Below are positions 34,227 through 49,404 of a stretch of DNA of 64,000 bases, piece after piece. Each line of letters opens with the position of its first letter. The stretch's first letter is position 1. The notes under the pieces were generated by a model. It was not told where the DNA came from and made no database searches. It worked only from the letters and a program-made list of their open reading frames with translations. This DNA is from Micropruina glycogenica. Its GTDB lineage: Bacteria > Actinomycetota > Actinomycetes > Propionibacteriales > Propionibacteriaceae. The position numbers and the translations under genes are program-made. Location of the stretch: assembly GCF_900289045.1 (NCBI RefSeq), contig NZ_LT985188.1, positions 372,001 to 436,000 on the forward strand. The letters are read 5' to 3'.

Positions 34227-34231
34227 GCCGC
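34219..34231 (+). promoter_or_regulatory. -10 element of leaderless aminotransferase gene
   Basis: TAGACT (34219-34224) sits seven bases before the ATG at 34232, inside the last codons of murB. Confidence 0.4.
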
Positions 34232-35428
34232 ATGGCGTCCATCTTCTCTGCAGTTCCGCTTGCTCCCCGAGACCCGATTCTCGGCCTCACCGAGGCCTTC
34301 AACGCCGACCCCAACCCGGCCAAGGTCAACCTCGGCGTCGGGGTCTATCAGGACGCCACCGGCAAGCTGCCGCTGCTCGAGTGCGTGCGGCTGGCCGAGC
34401 AGCGGCTGGCCGAGAACCCCAAGCCGCGCGGGTACCTGCCCATCGATGGGCTGCCCGGCTACGTGGCGGCCGTGCGTGAACTGGTCTTCGGAGCCGACTC
34501 GCCGGTGCTGCGGCGCACCATAACCGTGCAGGCGTTGGGCGGCACCGGGGCGCTCAAGATCGGTGCCGACTTTCTGCGCCGCACCGCCCCCGAGGCCACC
34601 GTGTTGATTTCGAACCCGTCGTGGGAGAACCACGAGGCACTGTTCACAAGGGCCGGTTTCAGCGTGGGCACGTACCGCTACTACGACGAGCAGGCCAAGG
34701 GCGTCGACTTCGACGGCATGATCGCCGACCTGGCCGCAGCCCCGGCCGGCACCGTCGTGGTACTGCACGCCTGCTGCCACAACCCCACCGGCTACGACCT
34801 CACCGCCGACCAGTGGGCCACGGTGCTCGACACGGTGCGCGCCGGCGGCCTGGTGCCGTTTCTCGACATGGCCTACCAGGGCTTCTCGGAATCGCTCGAA
34901 GCGGACGGGGCGGTGGTGCGGCAGTTCGCCGAGAGCGGCATCGCGATGCTGGTGGCGACGTCGTTCAGCAAGAGCCTCAGCCTGTACGGCGAGCGCATCG
35001 GCGCCCTCTCGCTGGTCTGCGCCGACGCCGACGAGGCGGCCCGGGTACTCAGCCAAGACAAGATCGTGGTGCGCACCAACTACTCCAACCCGCCCACGCA
35101 CGGCGCCCAGCTCGCCACCACCGTGTTGACCGACCCCGAACTGCGGGCGCTGTGGGTCGACGAACTGGGTGGCATGCGCGACCGCATCAAGGCCATGCGG
35201 CATCGTCTGGTGGCCGGCCTCGAGGCCGCCGGCATCACCGACATGGGGTTCATCGCCACGCAGGTGGGCATGTTCAGCTACTCGGGGCTGACCAAAGACC
35301 AGATGGTGGCGCTGCGCGAGCAGCACGGCGTGTACGGCACCGACAAGGGCCGCATCTGCGTGGCTGCGCTCAACGACAACAACGTCGATTACGTGTGCCG
35401 AGCCATCGCGGCGGTGCGCGGCGCGTGA
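34232..35428 (+). CDS. Aromatic/aspartate-type aminotransferase (class I)
   Basis: The 398-aa protein matches the AspC/TyrB subgroup: VNLGVGVYQDATGKLPLLE at about 32, the substrate-pocket GYLPIDGLPGY, HACCHNPTGYDL and the PLP-lysine segment SFSKSLSLYGERIG. It exchanges the amino group of aspartate or aromatic amino acids with 2-oxoglutarate. The pattern alone does not decide between aspartate and tyrosine/phenylalanine. It begins 6 bp after murB but seems to have its own leaderless promoter. Confidence 0.9.
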   Translation: MASIFSAVPLAPRDPILGLTEAFNADPNPAKVNLGVGVYQDATGKLPLLECVRLAEQRLAENPKPRGYLPIDGLPGYVAAVRELVFGADSPVLRRTITVQALGGTGALKIGADFLRRTAPEATVLISNPSWENHEALFTRAGFSVGTYRYYDEQAKGVDFDGMIADLAAAPAGTVVVLHACCHNPTGYDLTADQWATVLDTVRAGGLVPFLDMAYQGFSESLEADGAVVRQFAESGIAMLVATSFSKSLSLYGERIGALSLVCADADEAARVLSQDKIVVRTNYSNPPTHGAQLATTVLTDPELRALWVDELGGMRDRIKAMRHRLVAGLEAAGITDMGFIATQVGMFSYSGLTKDQMVALREQHGVYGTDKGRICVAALNDNNVDYVCRAIAAVRGA

Positions 35429-35452
35429 CCCCGCAGGCTGGGGCCGTGCCGG

Positions 35453-35482
35453 TTCGACTCGCTTCGGCAAGCCCGGTACACT
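35453..35482 (+). promoter_or_regulatory. Promoter of the tRNA-Trp/secE/nusG unit
   Basis: TTCGAC (35453-35458) and TACACT (35477-35482) are 18 bp apart, about 85 bp upstream of tRNA-Trp. The -10 is good and the -35 moderate. Confidence 0.4.
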
Positions 35483-35566
35483 TCTTGTCTTGGTGAGTTC
35501 ACCTCTGATCGGCCATGCCCACAGCTCACAAGGCACCGGGCGCCGGCCTGAGGGGGTTCACCACGA

Positions 35567-35639
<73 letters not shown>

Positions 35640-35668
35640 CTGGACCAACCGAGTGTGAAGGATCTTTT

Positions 35669-36043
35669 GTGGCGCAGGAGAAGGACAATGCCGACGGCGA
35701 CAACGGCGTTCCCGCTGCCCAAGATCCGGCGCGCGAGGTAGCCAAGGCGGCGGCGAGCAGCCGTCCGGTCCGCAAGTCGGCGTCGAACGACGAGACGTCG
35801 ACCAAGAAAGATCACGCGACCCCCAAGCAGCGCGCAGGCGGTGCCCGGGCCACCCGCAAGCGCACCACGCCGGTGTCGTTCGTCCGCGAGTCGGCCGACG
35901 AACTGCGCAAGGTGGTGTGGCCGACGGCCACCCAGCTGCGGCAGTACTTCGTGGTGGTGCTGGTGTTCGTTCTGCTGGTGATCGCCTACGTCAGCGCCCT
36001 CGACCTGCTGTTCGGGTGGGGCCTGCTGAAGATCTTCGGCTGA
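35669..36043 (+). CDS. secE: Preprotein translocase subunit SecE
   Basis: The 124-aa protein has a long charged N-terminal part (about 1-75) and then the conserved SecE core FVRESADELRKVVWPTATQL with a single membrane segment near the C-terminus. It clamps SecY in the translocon. The GTG at 35669 follows an AAGGA site. The extended N-terminus is common in actinobacterial SecE. Confidence 0.95.
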   Translation: MAQEKDNADGDNGVPAAQDPAREVAKAAASSRPVRKSASNDETSTKKDHATPKQRAGGARATRKRTTPVSFVRESADELRKVVWPTATQLRQYFVVVLVFVLLVIAYVSALDLLFGWGLLKIFG

Positions 36044-36069
36044 GACAAGTCGATACGAGAGAAGTAACT

Positions 36070-36876
36070 GTGTCTGAAACGCATGCCACAAACGATGACG
36101 CCGAGTTCGAGATCGACCTCGGTCCGGCCGACGCGCCCGCGGCCAGTGACGACTTCGAGGTCGACCTGGGGTTCGGGGCCGAGGTCGACGAGCCCGACGA
36201 CGGCCTGTCGATCGACCTGAGCGAGCCCGAGCCGACGGCCGACGAGGCCGACGAAGACGACGACGCCGGTGACGAGGCGGTGCTCGCCGAGCTGCGCGAG
36301 AAGCTGCGCACCCAGCTGGGCGACTGGTACGTCATCCACACCTACTCGGGCATGGAGAACCGGGTGAAGCAGAACCTCGACTCGCGGGTGAAGACCCTCG
36401 GCATGGAGGAGCTGATCTTCGAGTCGGTCGTGCCCACCGAAGAGGTGGTCGAGACCCGCAACGGCACCCGCAAGACCGTCACCCGCACCCGGATGCCGGG
36501 CTACGTGCTGGTGCGCATGGACCTGACCGACGAGTCGTGGTCGGCCGTGCGGCACACGCCGTCGGTCACCGGCTTCGTGGCGCACGCCAACGCGCCGGTG
36601 CCGCTGTCGCTGCAAGAGGTCGAAGACCAGCTCGCCCCGGCGGCCCTGGCCGCGGCCGCAGCCGCCAGCAACGGCCCCAAGAAACGCACCCGCAAGGTCG
36701 AGGTCGCCGACTTCAAGGTGGGCGATTCCGTCATGGTCGTCAACGGGCCCTTCAGCGGGGTGCACGCGACCATCACCGAGATCAACGCGAACAGCCAGCG
36801 GCTCAAGGCGCTGGTAGAGATCCTGGGTCGTGAGACCCCGGTCGACCTGACGTTCAACCAGATCGCCAAGGTCTAG
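36070..36876 (+). CDS. nusG: Transcription termination/antitermination factor NusG
   Basis: The 268-aa protein has an acidic N-terminal extension (about 1-80), then the NGN domain starting [19 protein letters not shown] and the C-terminal KOW domain starting [16 protein letters not shown]. It binds RNA polymerase and couples it to Rho or ribosomes. The acidic extension is typical of high-GC Gram-positives. GTG 36070 is the first start after secE with the conserved region in frame. Confidence 0.96.
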   Translation: MSETHATNDDAEFEIDLGPADAPAASDDFEVDLGFGAEVDEPDDGLSIDLSEPEPTADEADEDDDAGDEAVLAELREKLRTQLGDWYVIHTYSGMENRVKQNLDSRVKTLGMEELIFESVVPTEEVVETRNGTRKTVTRTRMPGYVLVRMDLTDESWSAVRHTPSVTGFVAHANAPVPLSLQEVEDQLAPAALAAAAAASNGPKKRTRKVEVADFKVGDSVMVVNGPFSGVHATITEINANSQRLKALVEILGRETPVDLTFNQIAKV

Positions 36877-36916
36877 TTCGCTAGCAATAACACAACCAGT
36901 TAGGACCCAACCAACC

Positions 36917-37348
36917 ATGCCTCCCAAGAAGAAGGTAGCGGCGATCGTCAAGGTCGCCCTCAACGCGGGTGCGGCCACTCCGGCTCCGCCGGTGGGCACC
37001 GCGCTCGGCCCGCACGGCGTCAACATCATGGAGTTCTGCAAGCGGTACAACGCAGAAACCGAAGCCATGCGCGGCACCATCGTGCCGGTCGAGATCACCA
37101 TCTACGAAGACCGCACGTTCACGTTCATCACCAAGACGCCGCCGGCCGCCGAGCTGATCAAGAAGGCCGCCGGAGTCAAGAGCGGCTCGGCTCGTCCGCA
37201 CACCGACAAGGTCGGCAAGATCACGGCCGCCCAGGTGCGTGAGATCGCCACCACCAAGCTGCCCGACCTCAACGCCAACGACCTCGAGGCCGCGGCCAAG
37301 ATCGTCGAGGGCACCGCACGCTCGATGGGCATCACCGTCGAGGGCTGA
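36917..37348 (+). CDS. rplK: 50S ribosomal protein L11
   Basis: The 143-aa protein begins [31 protein letters not shown], with the [14 protein letters not shown] linker and the rRNA-binding C-terminal domain. It forms the GTPase-associated centre and the thiostrepton site with 23S rRNA. Standard length. It follows nusG by 40 bp. Confidence 0.98.
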   Translation: MPPKKKVAAIVKVALNAGAATPAPPVGTALGPHGVNIMEFCKRYNAETEAMRGTIVPVEITIYEDRTFTFITKTPPAAELIKKAAGVKSGSARPHTDKVGKITAAQVREIATTKLPDLNANDLEAAAKIVEGTARSMGITVEG

Positions 37349-37357
37349 TCACCCGCC

Positions 37358-37376
37358 GGTCGAGCTTGTCGAGACC
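37358..37376. repeat. REP-like GGTCGAGCTTGTCGAGACC element between rplK and rplA
   Basis: This 19-base unit is the clean form of the repeat also embedded in the cysH-cysD linker. Confidence 0.55.
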
Positions 37377-37467
37377 AGCACCGCAGTAGAACAAAGAGCG
37401 GGAGGACGCCCGTCCGCACCGCACCTGGCAATCGGCCACACGAGGCCGTATTCACAAGGAGACCAGA

Positions 37468-38169
37468 ATGAAGCGAAGCAAGGCCTACCGGGCCGCCGCG
37501 GAGAACATCGACGCGACCCAGCTCTACAGCGCCGAAGAGGCGCTGGCCCTCGTCAAGAAGGGCGCCAGCGCCAAGTTCGACGAGACCGTCGAGGTCGCGA
37601 TGCGGCTCGGCGTCGACCCACGTAAGGCGGACCAGATGGTCCGTGGCACCGTGAACCTTCCCAACGGCACCGGCAAGACGGCAAGGGTCCTCGTCTTCGC
37701 CACCGGTGAGAAGGCCGCGGACGCACTCGCGGCCGGCGCCGACGAGGTGGGCGCCGACGAGCTGATCGAGAAGATCACCGGCGGCTACCTCGACTTCGAC
37801 GCAGTCGTGGCCACCCCCGACATGATGGGCAAGGTCGGCCGGCTGGGCCGGGTGCTCGGCCCGCGCGGCCTGATGCCGAACCCGAAGACCGGCACCGTCA
37901 CCATGGACGTGGCCAAGGCGGTCAGCGACATCAAGGGCGGCAAGATCGAGTTTCGCGTCGACCGGCACGCCAACCTGTGCTTCGTGGTCGGCAAGGCGTC
38001 GTTCAGCCCCGAGCAGCTCAGCCAGAACTACTTCGCGGCTCTCGACGAGGTGCTGCGGCTCAAGCCGTCCGCCTCGAAGGGCCGGTACCTGAAGAAGGTC
38101 ACCGTGTCGTCCACCATGGGTCCGGGCGTGAACGTCGACCCGACCCGCCTGAAGCCCGCCGAGGTCTGA
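37468..38169 (+). CDS. rplA: 50S ribosomal protein L1
   Basis: The 233-aa protein begins [26 protein letters not shown] and carries the L1 motif [22 protein letters not shown] and [16 protein letters not shown]. It binds the L1 stalk and, in many bacteria, its own mRNA. Good AAGGAG site before the ATG. It is followed by a large inverted repeat and a new promoter for rplJ. Confidence 0.97.
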   Translation: MKRSKAYRAAAENIDATQLYSAEEALALVKKGASAKFDETVEVAMRLGVDPRKADQMVRGTVNLPNGTGKTARVLVFATGEKAADALAAGADEVGADELIEKITGGYLDFDAVVATPDMMGKVGRLGRVLGPRGLMPNPKTGTVTMDVAKAVSDIKGGKIEFRVDRHANLCFVVGKASFSPEQLSQNYFAALDEVLRLKPSASKGRYLKKVTVSSTMGPGVNVDPTRLKPAEV

Positions 38170-38184
38170 TCGGCACCGAGGTCT

Positions 38185-38254
38185 GAACCAAAGGAACCGT
38201 CCCCTGAACTGCAGGGGGCGGTTCTTTCGGTTCAGGGGACGGTTCCTTCGGTTC
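38185..38254. repeat. Large inverted repeat of the GGGGACGGTTC family after rplA
   Basis: The 25-base arms at 38185-38209 and 38230-38254 are reverse complements with one mismatch around a 20-base centre that itself contains a third GGGGCGGTTC unit. It may also terminate the rplKA transcript, but there is no T run. Confidence 0.75.
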
Positions 38255-38269
38255 ACCGACGGCCTCGAT

Positions 38270-38298
38270 TTGATGGCCTCTTCACCGTGGCCTAGAAT
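38270..38298 (+). promoter_or_regulatory. Promoter of rplJL
   Basis: TTGATG (38270-38275) and TAGAAT (38293-38298) are separated by 17 bp, close to the sigma-70 consensus. It explains why rplJL can be expressed apart from rplKA. Confidence 0.7.
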
Positions 38299-38304
38299 GG
38301 GGGA

Positions 38305-38425
38305 GCCGAAGACCGCTGGTGGCGCCGAAGGGTGTCCTAAGGATCAACGATCGCCCGCGCAGGTAAATCTGAACAGCTCGTCACGAGTTTGCCCCGGATT
38401 GCCCTGCGCGCCGGGGTTTTTCCAC
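38305..38425 (+). ncRNA. Ribosomal protein L10 leader
   Basis: The untranslated leader between the rplJ promoter and the rplJ start is about 155 nt. It contains paired elements and a hairpin CCCCGG...CCGGGG followed by five T (38392-38421), as in the known L10(L12)4 autoregulatory leader. Excess L10-L7/L12 would bind it and reduce expression. Confidence 0.55.
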
Positions 38426-38459
38426 GTCTACGGCATCGACGGAAGTGGGAAGGAGACTC

Positions 38460-39047
38460 ATGGCGAGGGCTGACAAGGCCGCAGCCGTGGCGGAGCTGAA
38501 GGACAGCTTCACCAACTCGGCTGCCGCTGTACTGACCGAGTACCGCGGTCTCACCGTGAAGAATCTGCAGGAACTGCGCAGGTCTTTGGGTGAGAACGCC
38601 ACCTACGCCGTCGCGAAGAACACGTTGACTGAGATCGCTGCCCGTGAAGCGGGCATCGAGGGCCTCGAGCAGCAGCTCGCCGGCCCCACCGCGATCGCCT
38701 TCATCTCCGGCGACGTCGCAAACGTCGCCAAGGGACTGCGTGACTTCGCGAAGGCGAACCCGCATCTGGTCATCAAGGGCGGTGTCATGGACGGTCGTGT
38801 CCTCGACGCCGATTCGGTGAAGAAGCTGGCCGACCTCGAGTCTCGCGAGGTTCTGCTCGCCAAGCTCGCGGGCGCCATGAACGGCAACCTCGCGAAGGCC
38901 GCCGGACTCTTCGCCGCGCCGCTCAGCCAGGCCGCTCGCGTGCTGGCTGCCCTTCAAGACCAGAAGCAGGCCGGGGCCACCCCGGCAACCGATGCAGCAC
39001 CCGCTGCGGAGGCCACCGAAGACGCGGCTGACGCTGCATCGAAGTAA
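38460..39047 (+). CDS. rplJ: 50S ribosomal protein L10
   Basis: The 195-aa protein begins [17 protein letters not shown] and has the [22 protein letters not shown] core. The C-terminal tail is rich in alanine, which carries the helix that binds L7/L12 dimers. It is the base of the ribosomal stalk. ATG 38460 follows GGAAGGAG; an upstream in-frame ATG at 38445 has no good site. Confidence 0.97.
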   Translation: MARADKAAAVAELKDSFTNSAAAVLTEYRGLTVKNLQELRRSLGENATYAVAKNTLTEIAAREAGIEGLEQQLAGPTAIAFISGDVANVAKGLRDFAKANPHLVIKGGVMDGRVLDADSVKKLADLESREVLLAKLAGAMNGNLAKAAGLFAAPLSQAARVLAALQDQKQAGATPATDAAPAAEATEDAADAASK

Positions 39048-39064
39048 GAACGAAAGGAACAACC

Positions 39065-39460
39065 ATGGCGAAGCTCAGCTCGGACGACCTCCTGGAGGCG
39101 TTCAAGGAGATGACGCTGATCGAGCTCTCTGAGTTCGTGAAGCAGTTCGAAGACACCTTCGGTGTCACCGCGGCCGCTCCGGTCGCGGCCGCCGCTGCCC
39201 CGGCCGCTGCCGGTGGTGCCGGCGACGCTGCCGAAGAAGAAGAGGTCAGCAACGAGGTCGACGTGATCCTCGAGTCGGCCGGCGACAAGAAGATCCAGGT
39301 CATCAAAGAGGTGCGCGCGCTCACCAGCCTGGGCCTCAAGGAGGCCAAGGACCTGGTCGAGGCGGCTCCGAAGCCCGTTCTGGAGAAGGTCACCCGCGAA
39401 GCCGCTGCCAAGGCCAAGGAGGCCCTCGAGGCCGCCGGCGCCGCGGTCAGCGTCAAGTGA
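39065..39460 (+). CDS. rplL: 50S ribosomal protein L7/L12
   Basis: The 131-aa stalk protein has an N-terminal dimer domain ([18 protein letters not shown]), an Ala-rich hinge and the C-terminal factor-binding domain with [24 protein letters not shown]. It recruits EF-Tu and EF-G. It follows rplJ by 17 bp with a GAAAGGA site. Confidence 0.98.
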   Translation: MAKLSSDDLLEAFKEMTLIELSEFVKQFEDTFGVTAAAPVAAAAAPAAAGGAGDAAEEEEVSNEVDVILESAGDKKIQVIKEVRALTSLGLKEAKDLVEAAPKPVLEKVTREAAAKAKEALEAAGAAVSVK

Positions 39461-39504
39461 GCTGACAAATCCCGTCAAGTGACCTGAGGTCACCGACGCA
39501 CCAC

Positions 39505-39550
39505 GACAGCGGCGGACCCCCCGGGACGATCCGAGGGATCCGCCGCTGTC
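39505..39550 (+). terminator. Terminator-like hairpin after rplL
   Basis: GACAGCGGCGGA pairs with TCCGCCGCTGTC around a GC-rich centre. There is no T run, but position just after rplL and stem length support termination. Confidence 0.6.
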
Positions 39551-39579
39551 TGCCTCTGCCTCCGCGGGCCCAAATGCTA

Positions 39580-39613
39580 ATCGGCGGCGGAACCTCGTGG
39601 TTCCGCCGCCGAT
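39580..39613 (-). terminator. Terminator hairpin of the small secreted-peptide gene
   Basis: A perfect 15-bp stem (ATCGGCGGCGGAACC with its complement) closes a TCGT loop. Read on the minus strand it follows the peptide stop by about 40 bp and precedes ATTAGCATTTG. Confidence 0.6.
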
Positions 39614-39649
39614 CTGCCTGCGGGGGTGGGATTGGCTGGATTGAGAGGT

Positions 39650-39796
39650 CTACTTCACCGACTTGGTCAACTTGACCGATTGCGGCCACCAGCCCTCACC
39701 GCCGGCATGATCGCCCTGAGTGGCTGCGCTGATCGGAACGATGGCGACGGCCAACAGAGTTGCGGCGGCCACGATGGCCTTACGGATTCCCTTCAT
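39650..39796 (-). CDS. Small secreted-type peptide precursor, candidate signalling peptide
   Basis: The 48-aa product begins MKGIRKAIVAAATLLAVAIV, a basic N-terminus with a hydrophobic core, and has a PISAA cleavage-like site near residue 25. The predicted mature part of about 23 residues contains GDHAGGEGWWPQS and a KLTKSVK tail. A strong GGGGGAG site lies five bases before the ATG, so it is clearly translated. I do not recognise its family. It is divergent from an XRE-TPR regulator and its promoter -35 overlaps a palindrome that is repeated after that regulator. That arrangement suggests a secreted signal read by the regulator, which is inference. Confidence 0.75.
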   Translation of the reverse strand: MKGIRKAIVAAATLLAVAIVPISAATQGDHAGGEGWWPQSVKLTKSVK

Positions 39797-39837
39797 TGTT
39801 TCTCCCCCGGAAGAAATGGTTGTGCATTGTGCTGACA

Positions 39838-39867
39838 ATGATGGTCGAGACTTGACGGATATGTCAA
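39838..39867 (-). promoter_or_regulatory. Promoter of the small peptide gene, overlapped by a palindrome
   Basis: On the minus strand TTGACA (39867-39862) and CATCAT (39843-39838) are 18 bp apart. The leader would be about 35 nt. Confidence 0.5.
39852..39867. promoter_or_regulatory. Palindromic operator candidate, site 1 (TTGAC-N6-GTCAA)
   Basis: TTGACGGATATGTCAA sits between the divergent peptide and regulator genes and covers the peptide -35 box. AAGTGACAG-type half sites lie next to it toward the regulator. Confidence 0.6.
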
Positions 39868-39909
39868 GTAGTGACAGCCTAAGTGACAGACCCCCGGAGG
39901 AGGTGCGTT

Positions 39910-41199
39910 TTGTCGGCGTCGCTAGCCCACAGCGAGTTTGGAGCGCGGCTGCGCGAGACACGTAAGCGTCTCGGTCTGTCACAGAGCGAGCTGGGTGGCG
40001 ACCGGTACTCCGGCAGCTACATCTCCCATCTGGAGAGCGGCCGTCGGGCCGCATCGGCCGAGGTGATCGAGTTTCTGGCCGGGCGACTGGGCGTCGAGGT
40101 CGAAGAGTTGGGCATGGTTGCCGCTCCGCCGACCGCGCTCGAAAGCGTCGAAGACATTCAGGCGCTGGAGATGTTGCTGGTCGCCGATCGGGCCTGGCAC
40201 GACCGCGACTGGGGTACTGCCGGTGAACTGGCGCTGCGCGCCGCGGCGTCCGCCCTGCAGGCGGGGCATGCCGAGCGGCACTGGCAGGCGCTGTACCTGC
40301 GGGCGCAGGCGGCGCTGGCCGAGGGCGACTTCACCGATGCGATCCACTTCGCCGAGCAGTTGGCCACCCACCAAGTGGCCGTCGCGTCGCCTACTCTTCG
40401 TGCGCGCGCGTTGTGCCTGTCGGCCACCGCTCACCGGGCCGGCGACGAACTTCCGATGGCGTTGGTGCACGCCGGCCAGGCCGTCGAACTGGCCCGCGAC
40501 GCACCACCCATCGTGCTGGCCGACGCACTGATGTGCCTTGTCAGCGCAGTTTTGGAAAGCGGGCGTCCGACCGCGGAGTCTGATCGTCTGTGTCGCCGCC
40601 TCGAAGACGTCAGCCTGCACGTCGAGTCGTCGCACGCCCGCGGCGTCATCTACTGGACATTGGGCACCGCATCGTTCAAATCGGGCAACGTCAGCAAGGG
40701 CCTCGAGATGCACGACTCGGCCCTGCAGTTGCTGAGCCCTCGACGCGATCTGCGCCTGTGGCTGCGGTTGAACATGTCTGCGGTCGGCTGCCGGCTGAGC
40801 GCCGGCATCACCGAGGGCGTCAAAGAGTTGCTCGACGCAGCAAACGGCGGCCTGATGCTGATCGGCAACCCGTTCGACATCTTCGAGTTGCGACATGCCG
40901 AGGCGAAACTCGAGTTGCTCGAGGGCCGTCCGCTTGAAGCGCGCAAGTTGGTCAAGACGTTGATCGCTGATCCGGCCCTGCGGTCGGCGGTGGCGACCAA
41001 CGGTCGCGCCGAAGAGTTGTTGGCCGACATCGAGCTCGATCTGGGTGAGAAAGACCTTGCCAGGGCGGCATTCATTCGTGCCGCCGGCCTGTACGGAATT
41101 CAAGAGCAGTTCCGCCAGGCCAGCCTGTGCTGGCAGCGTGCGGTCGACCTCGAAACCCTGCGTGCCCATAATATGGACACTGTCGCAGACGCTAGTTGA
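39910..41199 (+). CDS. XRE-family regulator with TPR domain (RRNPP-like)
   Basis: The 429-aa protein has an N-terminal helix-turn-helix, FGARLRETRKRLGLSQSELG then SGSYISHLESGRR (about 7-60), followed by about 350 residues of paired helices. These look like tetratricopeptide repeats, for example AGELALRAAASALQAGHAERHWQALYL and ALVHAGQAVELA. An XRE domain joined to TPRs is the architecture of peptide-sensing RRNPP regulators and also of some stand-alone regulators. The TTG start at 39910 follows GGAGGAGG with good spacing. Its stop codon lies within a second copy of the palindrome found upstream, and the secreted peptide gene is divergent from it. Function as a peptide receptor is inferred. Confidence 0.85.
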   Translation: MSASLAHSEFGARLRETRKRLGLSQSELGGDRYSGSYISHLESGRRAASAEVIEFLAGRLGVEVEELGMVAAPPTALESVEDIQALEMLLVADRAWHDRDWGTAGELALRAAASALQAGHAERHWQALYLRAQAALAEGDFTDAIHFAEQLATHQVAVASPTLRARALCLSATAHRAGDELPMALVHAGQAVELARDAPPIVLADALMCLVSAVLESGRPTAESDRLCRRLEDVSLHVESSHARGVIYWTLGTASFKSGNVSKGLEMHDSALQLLSPRRDLRLWLRLNMSAVGCRLSAGITEGVKELLDAANGGLMLIGNPFDIFELRHAEAKLELLEGRPLEARKLVKTLIADPALRSAVATNGRAEELLADIELDLGEKDLARAAFIRAAGLYGIQEQFRQASLCWQRAVDLETLRAHNMDTVADAS

Positions 41200-41211
41200 C
41201 AAGACTGTCAA
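41196..41211. promoter_or_regulatory. Palindromic operator candidate, site 2 (TTGACA-N4-TGTCAA)
   Basis: TTGACAAGACTGTCAA overlaps the regulator stop codon. It shares TTGAC-N6-GTCAAGT with site 1. A further GTTGTCAAC lies at 41229-41237, inside the next promoter. Confidence 0.6.
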
Positions 41212-41229
41212 GTGATGGTCGAATAACTG

Positions 41230-41258
41230 TTGTCAACGGCACAACCCCCCGATAGCGT
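41230..41258 (+). promoter_or_regulatory. Promoter downstream of the XRE-TPR gene
   Basis: TTGTCA (41230-41235) and TAGCGT (41253-41258) are 17 bp apart. No ORF follows; the expected transcript leads into two hairpins. Confidence 0.5.
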
Positions 41259-41264
41259 CGTTGA

Positions 41265-41396
41265 TGGGCACTGCTGATCGGTGTTCGCCTTGTGAGTTTC
41301 CTCCCGTTGCCCGAGGCGAACACCGATTCGGTGTAAAAGGGGTCCCCCGCCCCAGGAGTTTGAGCCGCCGTTCCCCCACGGCGGCTCCTCCATTTT
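41265..41396 (+). ncRNA. Candidate small RNA with two hairpins
   Basis: The expected transcript of about 130 nt contains a perfect 13-bp stem (41277-41289 with 41315-41327) whose 25-nt loop includes TTTCCTCCC, and a perfect 10-bp stem (41362-41371 with 41378-41387) with a TCCCCC loop followed by CATTTTC, a likely terminator. C-rich loops can pair with ribosome binding sites. It is not a confident match to a named RNA family. Confidence 0.45.
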
Positions 41397-41543
41397 CTGG
41401 CCAGTGCGTGTGACGACGACCCTGCGCGGGCGACGCCCGACGACGTGACGGGGAATACCCGTGCCCCAGCTGAGCGTTGAGCCTGTGAGGGGTTTGAGCC
41501 TCTCCTCACCATCGCTGTCGCCCAGCAGGTGTCGGACCTCGGT

Positions 41544-41572
41544 TTGCCAACATCTGCAGAACGTACTAATGT
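41544..41572 (+). promoter_or_regulatory. Promoter of rpoBC
   Basis: TTGCCA (41544-41549) and TAATGT (41567-41572) are 17 bp apart, giving a leader of about 90 nt before rpoB. Confidence 0.6.
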
Positions 41573-41671
41573 AGCTGTTTGCCCATCGCTCACCAACGAC
41601 CCGTGATTTGACGCGGGCCGTTCTGCGTGCAAAGAACCGGTCTCACACCGGGTTTTGGAAGGACCATCACC

Positions 41672-45145
<3,474 letters not shown>

Positions 45146-45216
45146 GTCAACCGCTCAGTCGCAATCAACTCAGACCTACTTTCGAAACACGAGTTCGAAG
45201 AAAAGAGAGAAACCAC

Positions 45217-49098
<3,882 letters not shown>

Positions 49099-49112
49099 AC
49101 TGATTGACGAGG

Positions 49113-49143
49113 CGGGCGGCTCCTTCGGGAGCCGCCCGTTTCG
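49113..49143 (+). terminator. Terminator after rpoC
   Basis: An 11-bp stem with TTCG tetraloop (CGGGCGGCTCC with GGAGCCGCCCG) is followed by TTTC. Confidence 0.85.
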
Positions 49144-49268
49144 GCTTTGTCGGTGGGCCGGCGGGCACCTGGGTACGGTCAATCCTCCGCTCGGCGCTGT
49201 GCCTCCAGCGCGTCCGCCACCTTGAGACGCCCGCGACGGTTCCCGAGGTGCGCCGGCCCAGGACGTGG

Positions 49269-49372
49269 GCGATCTCGAGATCGCTGCCTACTTTCGGCCT
49301 GGCCGCACGCTCTCGTGTTGCAGGGCGACATCGTGCGGCGAGGGTGAAAGCGGTGAGCGATCTGGAGATCGC
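49269..49372. repeat. Pair of 16-bp palindromes GCGATCTNNAGATCGC
   Basis: GCGATCTCGAGATCGC (49269-49284) is a perfect palindrome. GCGATCTGGAGATCGC (49357-49372) differs in one central base. They lie 88 bp apart in an otherwise gene-free 300-bp stretch after rpoC, upstream of the frameshifted gene. Confidence 0.55.
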
Positions 49373-49391
49373 CGAATCATGAGTCGCCGCC

Positions 49392-49404
49392 TATAGTGCT
49401 GTCC
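49392..49404 (+). promoter_or_regulatory. -10 element of the frameshifted membrane-protein gene
   Basis: TATAGT (49392-49397) lies seven bases before the GTG at 49405, a near-ideal leaderless arrangement. Confidence 0.45.

Noticed and set aside
41362-41396. 6C RNA, because of the C-rich hairpin loops.
   Set aside because: The second loop has only five C and the first is long with mixed sequence, so the match to that family is too weak to name it.
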